This document shows positions 1-6,367 of a stretch of 6,367 bases of DNA, in pieces. Where the stretch lies: contig CALCBL010000297.1 in assembly GCA_937897495.1 (NCBI GenBank), positions 1 through 6,367 of the forward strand. Reading direction: 5' to 3'. Each line of letters begins with the position of its first letter. Within the stretch, counting starts at the first letter, position 1. Under the pieces are notes generated by a model. That model saw nothing but the letters and a program-made list of their open reading frames with translations. It was not told the DNA's origin and made no database searches. A program made the translations under genes and the position numbers. Source of the DNA: an uncultured Burkholderiales bacterium. GTDB lineage: Bacteria; Pseudomonadota; Gammaproteobacteria; Burkholderiales; Burkholderiaceae_C.

Positions 1-559
1 CTTTGTAGGGCACATGCAAGGCATCGATGCCAGCTCGCAGCTTGAACATCTCCAATGCCAAATGCTGCGCCGATCCACCGCCTGCTGAAGCAAAGCTGAT
101 GCGACCCGGGTTTTGTTTGCATAAGGCAATCAAATCTTTCACATTTTTTGCCGGCTGTGATTCATTGCAAATAAGCAGGTTGGGGGTGACGCCCACCAAA
201 CCAATAGGCGAGAAATCACGCTCTACGTTGTAGCCCAACTTAGGCTGCAAACTGACCGCCAAAGCATGGCTGTTGATGTGCGCCATGAGCAAGGTGTTGC
301 CATCTGCGGGTTGCTTGGCTACAAAGTCGGCGGCTATCACACCAGCAGCGCCTGCCTTGTTGTCAATGACGATGGTGACGTTCCACATGGCTTGAAGTTT
401 TTGGGCCAACACACGGGCCAACGCGTCGGTACCACCTCCAGGCGGGAACCCCACCACAATGCGAATGGGGCCCGATGGCAAAGTTTGAGCTTTGATCATG
501 GGCGCGGCCAGCAAAGTTGCAGATGCGGCCGTGGCTTGTAGGAGAGTTCTGCGTTTCAT
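1..559 (-). CDS. Bug/TctC-family tripartite tricarboxylate transporter substrate-binding protein (C-terminus beyond window)
   Basis: This is a periplasmic solute-binding protein of the Bug (TctC) family, which captures small carboxylates and related metabolites for TTT transporters. 186 residues are visible without a stop; the family is usually about 320, so the C-terminal lobe lies off the left edge. The N-terminus starts MKRRTLL and has an Ala-rich hydrophobic stretch to about residue 24, with likely cleavage after IKA (residues 22-24). The RRTLLQ stretch could be a weak Tat motif. Family hallmarks follow: RIVVGFPPGGGTD at 33-45, a DNKAGAAG segment at 66-73 in place of the usual ENRPGAGG, PADG at 84-87, YNVERDFSPIG at 110-120 and an SAGGGS loop at 158-163. 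The ATG is set by a good AAGGA site seven bases upstream. It lies 11 bases after the aminotransferase stop, so the two are probably co-transcribed. No TctA/TctB membrane genes are in view, and such orphan binding proteins are common in Burkholderiales. The ligand cannot be read from sequence. Confidence 0.92.
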   Translation of the reverse strand, partial: MKRRTLLQATAASATLLAAPMIKAQTLPSGPIRIVVGFPPGGGTDALARVLAQKLQAMWNVTIVIDNKAGAAGVIAADFVAKQPADGNTLLMAHINSHALAVSLQPKLGYNVERDFSPIGLVGVTPNLLICNESQPAKNVKDLIALCKQNPGRISFASAGGGSAQHLALEMFKLRAGIDALHVPYK

Positions 560-566
560 GGGGAGG

Positions 567-572
567 TCCTTC
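567..572 (-). promoter_or_regulatory. Shine-Dalgarno site (GAAGGA) of the TctC-family gene, overlapping the upstream stop codon
   Basis: Read on the minus strand, the aminotransferase gene ends in TGA (573-571) and continues as TGAAGGACCTCCCCATG. The GAAGGA purine run overlaps the stop codon and lies seven bases before the ATG at 559-557. This fixes the start of the binding-protein gene. It also suggests that ribosomes finishing the aminotransferase can reinitiate on the next gene; that coupling is inferred. Confidence 0.75.
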
Positions 573-1785
573 AATTGTGAATGAGGGCTGGAACAGGGTT
601 GGCTGAAAAATAGTCCATGGCGGCTTGAACACCCGAGCCGTTAAGCTGAACGCCGCTTAACTTCAAGCCCATCTCGCATGCAGCAAGTGCGGCAATCAAG
701 GTCAGGTCATTGCAATCGCCCAAGTGACCAATGCGGAACATCTTGCCTTTGACTTTGCCAAGACCCGTACCCAATGAACAATCAAATCGTTCATAAATCA
801 TTTTGCGCACTGCATCTGCATCAATGCCATCGGGGGTCATGACACCCGTCAAAATGGGTGAGTACAAAGCAGGGTCGGCACATTGGATGGGCAAGCCCCA
901 CGCACGAACACCCGCGCGAACGCCCTCACCCCATCGCACATGGCGCTTGAACACCACATCCAAGCCCTGCCCCAAAATCATGTCGCAAGCTTCGCTCAGG
1001 CCGTACATCAAATTGGTATTGGGGGTGTAGGGGTAGTAGCCCGATTTATTAATCTCCAGCATCTCATCCCAAGCCCAAAAAGATTTGGGCAGGGTCGATT
1101 TTTTGCTGGCCTCAATGGCCTTGGGCGAGAGCGCGTTGAAACTCATGCCAGGCGGCAACATCAAGCCCTTTTGCGAGCCACTGACAGTCACATCAACGCC
1201 CCACTCGTCATGCCTGTAGTCGGCGGAAGCCAAGCCTGAAATGGTGTCAACCAATAGCAGTGCGGGGTGTTTGGCGTTGTCCATGGCGCGGCGCACTGCC
1301 GCGATGTCACTGGTCACACCCGTAGAAGTTTCGTTGTGCACCACACACACCGCCTTGATACTGTGAGATGAGTCCTGCTTCAAGCGCTCTTCAATTTTGT
1401 GTGCGTCCACACCTTGGCGCCAACCCTCTGCGCCAGGCAAGCCTAACAACTCGGCTTTGACACCCAAACGGGCGGCCAACTTAAACCACAGTGAAGCAAA
1501 GTGACCTGTCTCATACATGAGCACATGATCGCCGGCACTCAAGGTATTGACCAAGGCGGCTTCCCATGCACCCGTGCCAGAGGCCGGATAAATCATGACG
1601 GGGTGCTGCGTCTTGAAAATGGCCTTCATGTTGGCCATCAGTTTCAAGCCCAAAACCCCAAATTCTGGGCCGCGGTGGTCAATGGTGGGCAGGCTCATGG
1701 CCCGCAAAATTCGATCAGGAACTGGTGATGGGCCAGGAATTTGCAAGAAGTGGCGGCCCGTTGGATGGAAATCAAGCTGAATCAT
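571..1785 (-). CDS. Serine--glyoxylate aminotransferase-type class V PLP enzyme
   Basis: A complete 404-residue fold-type I, class V aminotransferase, normal in length for the family and expected in the cytoplasm. Family members use serine or alanine as amino donor and glyoxylate as acceptor, giving hydroxypyruvate (or pyruvate) plus glycine. Visible landmarks: N-terminal GRHFLQIPGPSPVPDRIL at 10-27, SLPTIDHRGPEF at 31-42, the phosphate-binding SGTGAWEA at 69-76, HNETSTG at 150-156, the pyridine-ring aspartate D180 in LLVDTISG, and the Schiff-base lysine K206 in VSGSQKGL. C-terminal FRIGHLGDCNDL (350-361) supplies the likely carboxylate-binding arginine R351 and is typical of the serine--glyoxylate/alanine--glyoxylate branch. 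The start is supported by the match of the first 25 residues to the family and by an upstream AGGA. It is the first gene of a minus-strand unit with the TctC-family gene and is divergent from the FAD/Fe-S oxidoreductase. Donor and acceptor specificity (alanine--, aspartate-- or other oxoacid variants) is not settled by sequence. Confidence 0.93.
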   Translation of the reverse strand: MIQLDFHPTGRHFLQIPGPSPVPDRILRAMSLPTIDHRGPEFGVLGLKLMANMKAIFKTQHPVMIYPASGTGAWEAALVNTLSAGDHVLMYETGHFASLWFKLAARLGVKAELLGLPGAEGWRQGVDAHKIEERLKQDSSHSIKAVCVVHNETSTGVTSDIAAVRRAMDNAKHPALLLVDTISGLASADYRHDEWGVDVTVSGSQKGLMLPPGMSFNALSPKAIEASKKSTLPKSFWAWDEMLEINKSGYYPYTPNTNLMYGLSEACDMILGQGLDVVFKRHVRWGEGVRAGVRAWGLPIQCADPALYSPILTGVMTPDGIDADAVRKMIYERFDCSLGTGLGKVKGKMFRIGHLGDCNDLTLIAALAACEMGLKLSGVQLNGSGVQAAMDYFSANPVPALIHN

Positions 1786-1890
1786 TTAAAAGCATTCCTA
1801 AGAACTAATTTGAATTTAACGAGAGAATAGCGGGAAATCCGATCTCCATGATGTGGAAAAACCCCTAGCTCTTGTTGAATCAGTCCCCCT
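1786..1890. promoter_or_regulatory. Divergent intergenic region with promoters for the aminotransferase and oxidoreductase genes
   Basis: These 105 bases separate two start codons facing away from each other, so both transcription starts should lie here (or within the flanking gene ends). The half next to the aminotransferase is AT-rich (about 1786-1820). I see no convincing paired -35/-10 in either direction; TATTCT on the minus strand (around 1824-1829) is a possible -10 but has no good -35. An imperfect dyad, GGAAATC-C-GATCTCC at 1833-1847 with one mismatched pair, and a short TCCA/TGGA inverted repeat at 1845-1857 could be regulator sites, but both are weak enough to occur by chance. No regulator gene is in the window. 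Confidence 0.55.
1796..1800 (-). promoter_or_regulatory. Probable Shine-Dalgarno site (TAGGA) of the aminotransferase gene
   Basis: On the minus strand the bases before the ATG at 1785-1783 read TTAGGAATGCTTTTAAATG. AGGA lies ten bases from the start codon, slightly longer than ideal. The ATG inside the spacer is out of frame with the gene, so the start at 1785 is kept because the protein N-terminus from there matches the family. Confidence 0.5.
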
Positions 1891-4800
1891 ATGAACACAA
1901 CTACTGCCACTCTCCCAGACTCAGCCAGCCACACTTACGAACAAGTTGCCACTGCCAGCAACGAAGTGGCGGGCCTTCTGGCCAAGCGCTTGAAAACTGA
2001 AACGCAAGGCGAAGTGCTGTTTACTGCCGCCGACCGGGGCCGCTACGCCACCGATGCCTCCATTTACCAAGTGACCCCACTGGGTGTGTTTGTGCCCCAA
2101 CATGCCGAAGAAGTGGCCACAGCCATGGCCATTTGCCGTGATCTCAAGGTGCCCATCGTTCCAAGAGGTGGCGGCACCAGCCAATGCGGCCAAACCACCG
2201 GCGTGGGCTTGGTCATAGACCACAGCAAGTATGTTCGAAATATCCTCAACCTAGACCTGCAGGCAGGCACAGTGGAGGTGCAACCGGGCATGGTCTTGGA
2301 CAGCCTGAATGCCTCTCTGAAAAAACACGGCGTGTGGTTTCCTGTCGATGTCTCAACCAGTGCGCAAGCAACGCTTGGCGGCATGGCGGGCAACAACTCT
2401 TGCGGCAGCAGGTCGATTGCCTACGGCAACATGGTGCACAACGTTGTAGGCGCTAAAGCTTGGTTGAGCAATGGTGATTTGCTTGATTTTTCACAATTTG
2501 AAAACAGCACAGGACGTGCCAAGGAAATTGGCGAGTTCGTGAAGCAACTGGCGGTGCACCATCAAGCCGAGCTCCAAACCCATTGGCCCAAGGTTTTACG
2601 GCGTGTGGCTGGCTACAACTTGGATATTTTTGACAACCAAAATGAGCGACCCTACACCGCCGATGGCAAAGTGAATTTGTCGCATTTGTTGGTGGGCAGT
2701 GAAGGCACGTTGGCCATGACCCAATCGCTTACCTTGAGGCTCAGTGAGCTGCCTACGGCGAAGGTATTGGGTGTGGTCAACTTCAACAGCTTTCACAAAG
2801 CCATGGATTCTGCGCAGCACATTGTGAAGCTGGGCAACGGCAGCTTGACTGCGGTGGAGTTGGTCGATCGAACCATGATTGACTTGTCACTGAAAATTCC
2901 AGCCTTCGCGCCTACCATTCGCACAGCCATCATTGGCGAGCCCGAAGCTATTTTGTTGGTCGAATTTGCAGGCACAGACAAAGAAAAACTCAAACGCGAA
3001 TTGAAGCAATTGGTGGCACTCATGGGTGACATGGGCTTGCCCAACAGCGTGGTGGAAATGGTGGATGACGCGCCGCAGAAAAACTTGTGGGAAGTGCGCA
3101 AAGCAGGCCTCAACATCATGATGAGCTTGAAGGGCGATGGCAAACCAGTGAGCTTCATTGAAGACTGTGCTGTGCCTTTAGAGCACTTAGCAGAGTACAC
3201 CGATGCATTGACGCAAGTCTTTCAAAAACATGGCACCAAAGGCACTTGGTATGCCCATGCCTCCGTGGGCACATTGCATGTGCGCCCTATTTTGGACATG
3301 CGCCGTGATGGCCCCCTCAAAATGCGCGCCATCGCAGAGGAAGCCAGCGCACTGGTCAGAAAGTTCAAAGGCGCCTACAGCGGCGAACATGGCGATGGCC
3401 TTTGCCGAGGCGAATGGATTGAGTGGCAATTTGGCCCTGCCCTGCAGCAAGCCTTTGCGCAAATTAAACAGCACCTAGACCCCTTGAATTTACTCAGCCC
3501 CAACCGCATGGTCAATCCACCCAAAATGGACGACACATCGCTCATGCGCTTTGGCAACAATTACAAAATCATTCCCATTCAAACCGCATTGGATTGGAGC
3601 GCTTGGAACGTTCACAACGACGCCGCCACAGAACAAACAACACTGCCCGGAACAGGTCAAGACCCAGCGCAAGGCTTGGCCAAAGCCGTTGAAATGTGCA
3701 ACAACAATGGCACTTGCAGAAAATTTGATGCAGGCACCATGTGCCCTAGCTTCAGAGTGACACGCGATGAAGTTCATGCCACACGCGGCAGAGCCAATAC
3801 GCTGCGATTGGCATTGAGTGGCCAACTGCAAGGCGGCCTAGAAAGCCCTGAGGTGAAGGAAGCAATGGACTTGTGTGTGGGTTGCAAAGGTTGCAAACGC
3901 GATTGCCCTACCGGCGTTGACATGGCGCGCATGAAAATTGAAGTGCAGCATCATTACAACGAAAAGCATGGCTTGCAGTTAAAAGACACCTTGATATCCA
4001 ACTTGCCGCGCTATGCGCACATTGCATCGCAATGGCCTGGCCTTATGAACCTTCGCAACCAATCGCCTTTGTTGGCCAAGTTAGCAGAGTCTCTAACCGG
4101 CCTGTCAGCAGAGCGCTCATGGCCTGAATGGAAAAAGAACCATTTCTTCAACGGCCCGCGTGTCGGTGTTTCGGCAGAAGAAGTCTTAAAGGCAAGTAAG
4201 CCAGTAGTTTTGTTTGTTGACACTTTCAATGGCTATTTCGAATCTGAAAACGCTTGGGCTGCCCACGATGTTTTGTCAGCGGCGGGTTATCAAGTTCACA
4301 TTGCCAGTCGAACCAAGCAAGACACGCCTGGCCAGCACCTTTGCTGCGGCAGAACCTATTTGGCCAGCGGGCAAGTGAGCAAGGCCAAAGAACATGCGCA
4401 AGCTTTGTTAGAAGCATTGCTTCCCTTTGCACAAAAAGGCATTGCCATTGTGGGTTTAGAGCCATCGTGCCTTTTAACCCTCAGAGACGAGTCTTTGGTC
4501 ATGGGCTTGGGTGAAATGGCTGACACAGTGGCAGCACATGCTGTGTTGTTTGAAGAATTTTTAGCAGCAGAAAATAATGCTGGGAAACTTGAAGCTCTAA
4601 AGTCCAAATTGACATCCGCGCAAAAGCCGATTTTGGTGCACGGACATTGCCACCAAAAAGCCTTTGGATTGATGCCCTCAGTGACGCAAGTCATTCAACT
4701 CATTCCACAAGCCAAAGTAGACCTGATTGAAAGCAGCTGCTGCGGTATGGCGGGCTCGTTTGGGTATGAAGCTTCGCATTTGGAAGTTTCGAAGCAAATG

Positions 4801-4950
4801 GCCGAGGCCAACTTATTGCCTAGCATTCGAAACAACAAAGATGCTTGTGTAGTGGCCGATGGCACAAGTTGTAGACATCAAATTATGGATGGTACAAAAC
4901 GTGATGCCATCCATGTGGCAATGTTGCTGGCTCAACACTTAATCAAATAA
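1891..4950 (+). CDS. FAD-linked and Fe-S 2-hydroxyacid dehydrogenase (fused GlcD-like/GlcF-like, D-lactate/D-2-hydroxyglutarate dehydrogenase type)
   Basis: A complete 1019-residue flavoprotein that should oxidise a 2-hydroxyacid to the 2-oxoacid and pass electrons via Fe-S centres to a quinone or cytochrome; probably cytoplasmic, at the inner face of the membrane, with no signal peptide. Domains: an FAD_binding_4 (VAO/PCMH-type) domain at about 60-285, with PRGGGTSQCGQTTG at 91-104, a GGMAGNNSCGSRS loop at 163-175 and LLVGSEGTLAM at 266-276. An FAD-oxidase C domain at about 290-545 has HASVGTLHVRP at 456-466 and SGEHGDGLCRGEW at 497-509. A ferredoxin-like part has C603, C609 and C618P, then C662-x2-C665-x2-C668-x3-C672P. 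Two CCG half-domains follow: HLCCGRTYL at 817-823 with EPSC at 857-860, and HGHCHQKAFG at 917-926 with ESSCCGMAGSFG at 947-958. Length is close to E. coli YdiJ (about 1018), but the FAD-loop sequence differs, so this may be another subfamily. An in-frame TGA at 1876-1878 excludes an earlier start, and no clear Shine-Dalgarno precedes the ATG. The exact substrate is unknown. Confidence 0.93.
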   Translation: MNTTTATLPDSASHTYEQVATASNEVAGLLAKRLKTETQGEVLFTAADRGRYATDASIYQVTPLGVFVPQHAEEVATAMAICRDLKVPIVPRGGGTSQCGQTTGVGLVIDHSKYVRNILNLDLQAGTVEVQPGMVLDSLNASLKKHGVWFPVDVSTSAQATLGGMAGNNSCGSRSIAYGNMVHNVVGAKAWLSNGDLLDFSQFENSTGRAKEIGEFVKQLAVHHQAELQTHWPKVLRRVAGYNLDIFDNQNERPYTADGKVNLSHLLVGSEGTLAMTQSLTLRLSELPTAKVLGVVNFNSFHKAMDSAQHIVKLGNGSLTAVELVDRTMIDLSLKIPAFAPTIRTAIIGEPEAILLVEFAGTDKEKLKRELKQLVALMGDMGLPNSVVEMVDDAPQKNLWEVRKAGLNIMMSLKGDGKPVSFIEDCAVPLEHLAEYTDALTQVFQKHGTKGTWYAHASVGTLHVRPILDMRRDGPLKMRAIAEEASALVRKFKGAYSGEHGDGLCRGEWIEWQFGPALQQAFAQIKQHLDPLNLLSPNRMVNPPKMDDTSLMRFGNNYKIIPIQTALDWSAWNVHNDAATEQTTLPGTGQDPAQGLAKAVEMCNNNGTCRKFDAGTMCPSFRVTRDEVHATRGRANTLRLALSGQLQGGLESPEVKEAMDLCVGCKGCKRDCPTGVDMARMKIEVQHHYNEKHGLQLKDTLISNLPRYAHIASQWPGLMNLRNQSPLLAKLAESLTGLSAERSWPEWKKNHFFNGPRVGVSAEEVLKASKPVVLFVDTFNGYFESENAWAAHDVLSAAGYQVHIASRTKQDTPGQHLCCGRTYLASGQVSKAKEHAQALLEALLPFAQKGIAIVGLEPSCLLTLRDESLVMGLGEMADTVAAHAVLFEEFLAAENNAGKLEALKSKLTSAQKPILVHGHCHQKAFGLMPSVTQVIQLIPQAKVDLIESSCCGMAGSFGYEASHLEVSKQMAEANLLPSIRNNKDACVVADGTSCRHQIMDGTKRDAIHVAMLLAQHLIK

Positions 4951-6367
4951 CATCGGTCCGCACAAACAATGCGCTGCAGCACCAAAGGGCTGCTTCTTTT
5001 CAATCACTGTTTGAAGCCAACTGAGGTCTTGGCCCAAGGTATTCAACAACAAAGCATCAGGCCCAGTATGCGCAGACATCACGCTCCAAGTGGGTATGGC
5101 ATTGGATTCGCCCGCTAGCCATCCTGACTGGCCCATGAATTTTTGGACAAATTTTTCGATGGGTGAAATTTTTCGTCCAACATACTTAATTGGAAGTTCT
5201 TTGCTGCTGCTTGCACCATCGAGTTTGGATACTCTGGCTCTGGCCTCCTCCACAGCATCAGAAAAACTACCAAGCCGGTCAATGAGTTTGTGATCAACCG
5301 CCTGAGCACCTGTCCAAATTCTGCCCTGCGCCAAATCATCAGCCTTGGCCAACTCGAGTTTGCGAGTTTGCGACACCTTGCCAATGAAATCGGCATAGAT
5401 GTGTTCAACGCTCGATTGCACCAAAGATTGCATGCGAGGGTCTAGCGCTTTTCTAGGGTCGTAAGCACCGGCAAGCCAACTGGTTTGGTATCCACCCGTG
5501 TTCACGCCAATTTTGCTCATTAACCCTTCGCCTGTAGGCAACATGGCGAACACACCAATTGAGCCTGTGATGGTAGCTGGATCGGCAATGATCACATCGG
5601 ACGCCATTGAAATCCAATAGCCACCAGATGCCGCCAAATTGCCCATGGAAACCACGATGGGCTTGCCTTTGTCTTTGGCAATTTGCAACTGCTCACGAAT
5701 AAGCTCTGAGCCCAAAACACTTCCACCGGGTGAGTTGACTCTAAGCACAATGGCTTTGACTTCTTTATCTTCAGCCGCTTTTCGAATGCGCTCTGAAGTA
5801 GAGATGCCTCCAATTTTTCCAGCAGGCGCACGGCCATCGCCAATTTCTCCTTCGGCAACAATAATGGCAATGTGATCTCCCTTGACCTTTTTAACTTCAG
5901 AGACGAGGTAATCTTTCCAGCCAACCTGGCGGAAAGATTGAATGTCTTCGTCGTTGCCGACTTCTTTGATGAGCGTTTCACGCAATGACTCAAAAGTCTG
6001 CAGTCCATCGAGCCACTTCCAATCTAGGGCCAACTGGGCTGCATTGCCTTTAACCTTGATTAACGCATCAGGCAGCTTACCCATGTTTTGATTGATGCTG
6101 TCTGCAGGTAAATTGCGCGCCTTTTCTACGCCACCTGTGTACAAAGCCCATAAGGCATCGTATACGTGCGCTTCTGCTTTTAAGGCTTGCTGAGATGGCG
6201 CATTCAAAACGAAAGGTTCACCTGCGGACTTGAATTGCCCTACCCGAATTAAATTGGCTTTGATGCCCAGTTTGTCTAAGGCATCTTTGTAGTAATTTCG
6301 GTTTCTTCCAAAGCCCTCAATTAACACACCACCCATAGGGTGCGACAAAACTTGATTGGCATGAGCC
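4939..6367 (-). CDS. sppA: Signal peptide peptidase SppA, 67K type (N-terminus beyond window)
   Basis: An inner-membrane serine protease of family S49 that cleaves leftover signal peptides within the membrane plane. 475 residues are visible, and the reading frame stays open through the right edge. By comparison with E. coli SppA (618 residues), roughly the first 165, including the membrane anchor, are missing. The double-length 67K architecture is clear. The N-terminal half carries the general-base lysine in RVGQFKSAGEPF (codon 6231-6229; equivalent to E. coli K209). The C-terminal half has IVLRVNSPGGS, then the nucleophile serine in GNLAASGGYWIS (codon 5628-5626; equivalent to E. coli S409), then DPATITGSIGVF and GRIWTGAQAVDHKLID. 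The tail ends CLCGPMLFD, and a similar Cys pair is recalled near the E. coli C-terminus. The TTG at 6348 is not the true start because family-like sequence continues upstream of it. The 3' end overlaps the convergent oxidoreductase gene by 12 bases. There is no evident functional link to the metabolic genes. Confidence 0.95.
   Translation of the reverse strand, partial: AHANQVLSHPMGGVLIEGFGRNRNYYKDALDKLGIKANLIRVGQFKSAGEPFVLNAPSQQALKAEAHVYDALWALYTGGVEKARNLPADSINQNMGKLPDALIKVKGNAAQLALDWKWLDGLQTFESLRETLIKEVGNDEDIQSFRQVGWKDYLVSEVKKVKGDHIAIIVAEGEIGDGRAPAGKIGGISTSERIRKAAEDKEVKAIVLRVNSPGGSVLGSELIREQLQIAKDKGKPIVVSMGNLAASGGYWISMASDVIIADPATITGSIGVFAMLPTGEGLMSKIGVNTGGYQTSWLAGAYDPRKALDPRMQSLVQSSVEHIYADFIGKVSQTRKLELAKADDLAQGRIWTGAQAVDHKLIDRLGSFSDAVEEARARVSKLDGASSSKELPIKYVGRKISPIEKFVQKFMGQSGWLAGESNAIPTWSVMSAHTGPDALLLNTLGQDLSWLQTVIEKKQPFGAAAHCLCGPMLFD

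Noticed and set aside
363..632. Open frame of 89 codons on the minus strand across the aminotransferase end and binding-protein start
   Set aside because: It is out of frame with two well-supported genes, its product has no recognisable features, and the real frame at 559-1 gives a clear Bug/TctC protein.
1824..1829. TATTCT on the minus strand as a sigma-70 -10 box for the aminotransferase
   Set aside because: No acceptable -35 hexamer lies at 16-18 bases from it, so it is not listed as a defined promoter.
2793..3200. Antisense open frame of 135 codons inside the oxidoreductase gene
   Set aside because: It lies opposite a strongly conserved FAD-oxidase coding region, and its Ser/Lys/Met-rich product looks like reverse-strand translation. 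No ribosome site or family motif was seen.
5592..6008. Minus-strand open frame of 138 codons inside sppA
   Set aside because: It is a frame-shifted reading of the same strand as SppA, which covers the stretch with continuous catalytic-domain similarity, so it is a shadow.
6346..6348. TTG as the SppA start codon
   Set aside because: The frame continues upstream to the window edge with residues that align to E. coli SppA, and the membrane anchor and much of the first domain would be missing. The true start is outside the window.
1..6367. tRNA or rRNA genes, CRISPR repeats, insertion sequences, phage genes, attachment sites
   Set aside because: Reading both strands, nearly all bases are covered by four conserved genes, and the only sizeable gap is 105 bases. 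No spaced direct repeats, transposase motifs, terminal inverted repeats or cloverleaf-like segments were seen.

Overview
The window looks like ordinary chromosome from a betaproteobacterium, most likely Burkholderiales and perhaps a Comamonadaceae member of the Limnohabitans/Rhodoferax kind. This rests on a Bug-family (TctC) solute-binding protein, a class V aminotransferase whose sequence resembles Burkholderiales serine--glyoxylate aminotransferases as I recall them, and a 67K-type SppA. Base composition looks moderate (roughly half G+C by eye, not computed). The taxonomic call is an inference from protein style, not from a marker gene.

Layout: positions 1-559 (minus) carry the N-terminal part of a TctC/Bug periplasmic binding protein that runs off the left edge. 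Positions 571-1785 (minus) encode a complete PLP-dependent serine--glyoxylate-type aminotransferase, which lies upstream of the binding protein in the same operon with an 11-base gap. Positions 1786-1890 form a divergent intergenic region holding the promoters for both directions. Positions 1891-4950 (plus) encode a complete 1019-residue FAD plus Fe-S oxidoreductase, in effect a fused GlcD-like and GlcF-like 2-hydroxyacid dehydrogenase. Positions 4939-6367 (minus) carry the C-terminal three quarters of signal peptide peptidase SppA, running off the right edge. Its stop overlaps the oxidoreductase 3' end by 12 bases.

How the genes may work together: the oxidoreductase would oxidise a 2-hydroxyacid (glycolate, D-lactate, D-2-hydroxyglutarate or similar) to a 2-oxoacid and pass electrons through its Fe-S/CCG half to the respiratory chain. 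The divergent aminotransferase would aminate glyoxylate (or a related oxoacid) with serine as donor. The binding protein would capture a carboxylate outside the membrane. A small carboxylate or glycolate/glyoxylate use module is therefore a reasonable hypothesis, but neither the substrate nor co-regulation is shown by the sequence. SppA is a separate, housekeeping membrane protease.

I found no RNA gene, mobile element, CRISPR array, long repeat or broken gene. Nothing here is clearly an undescribed system; the findings are modest leads.
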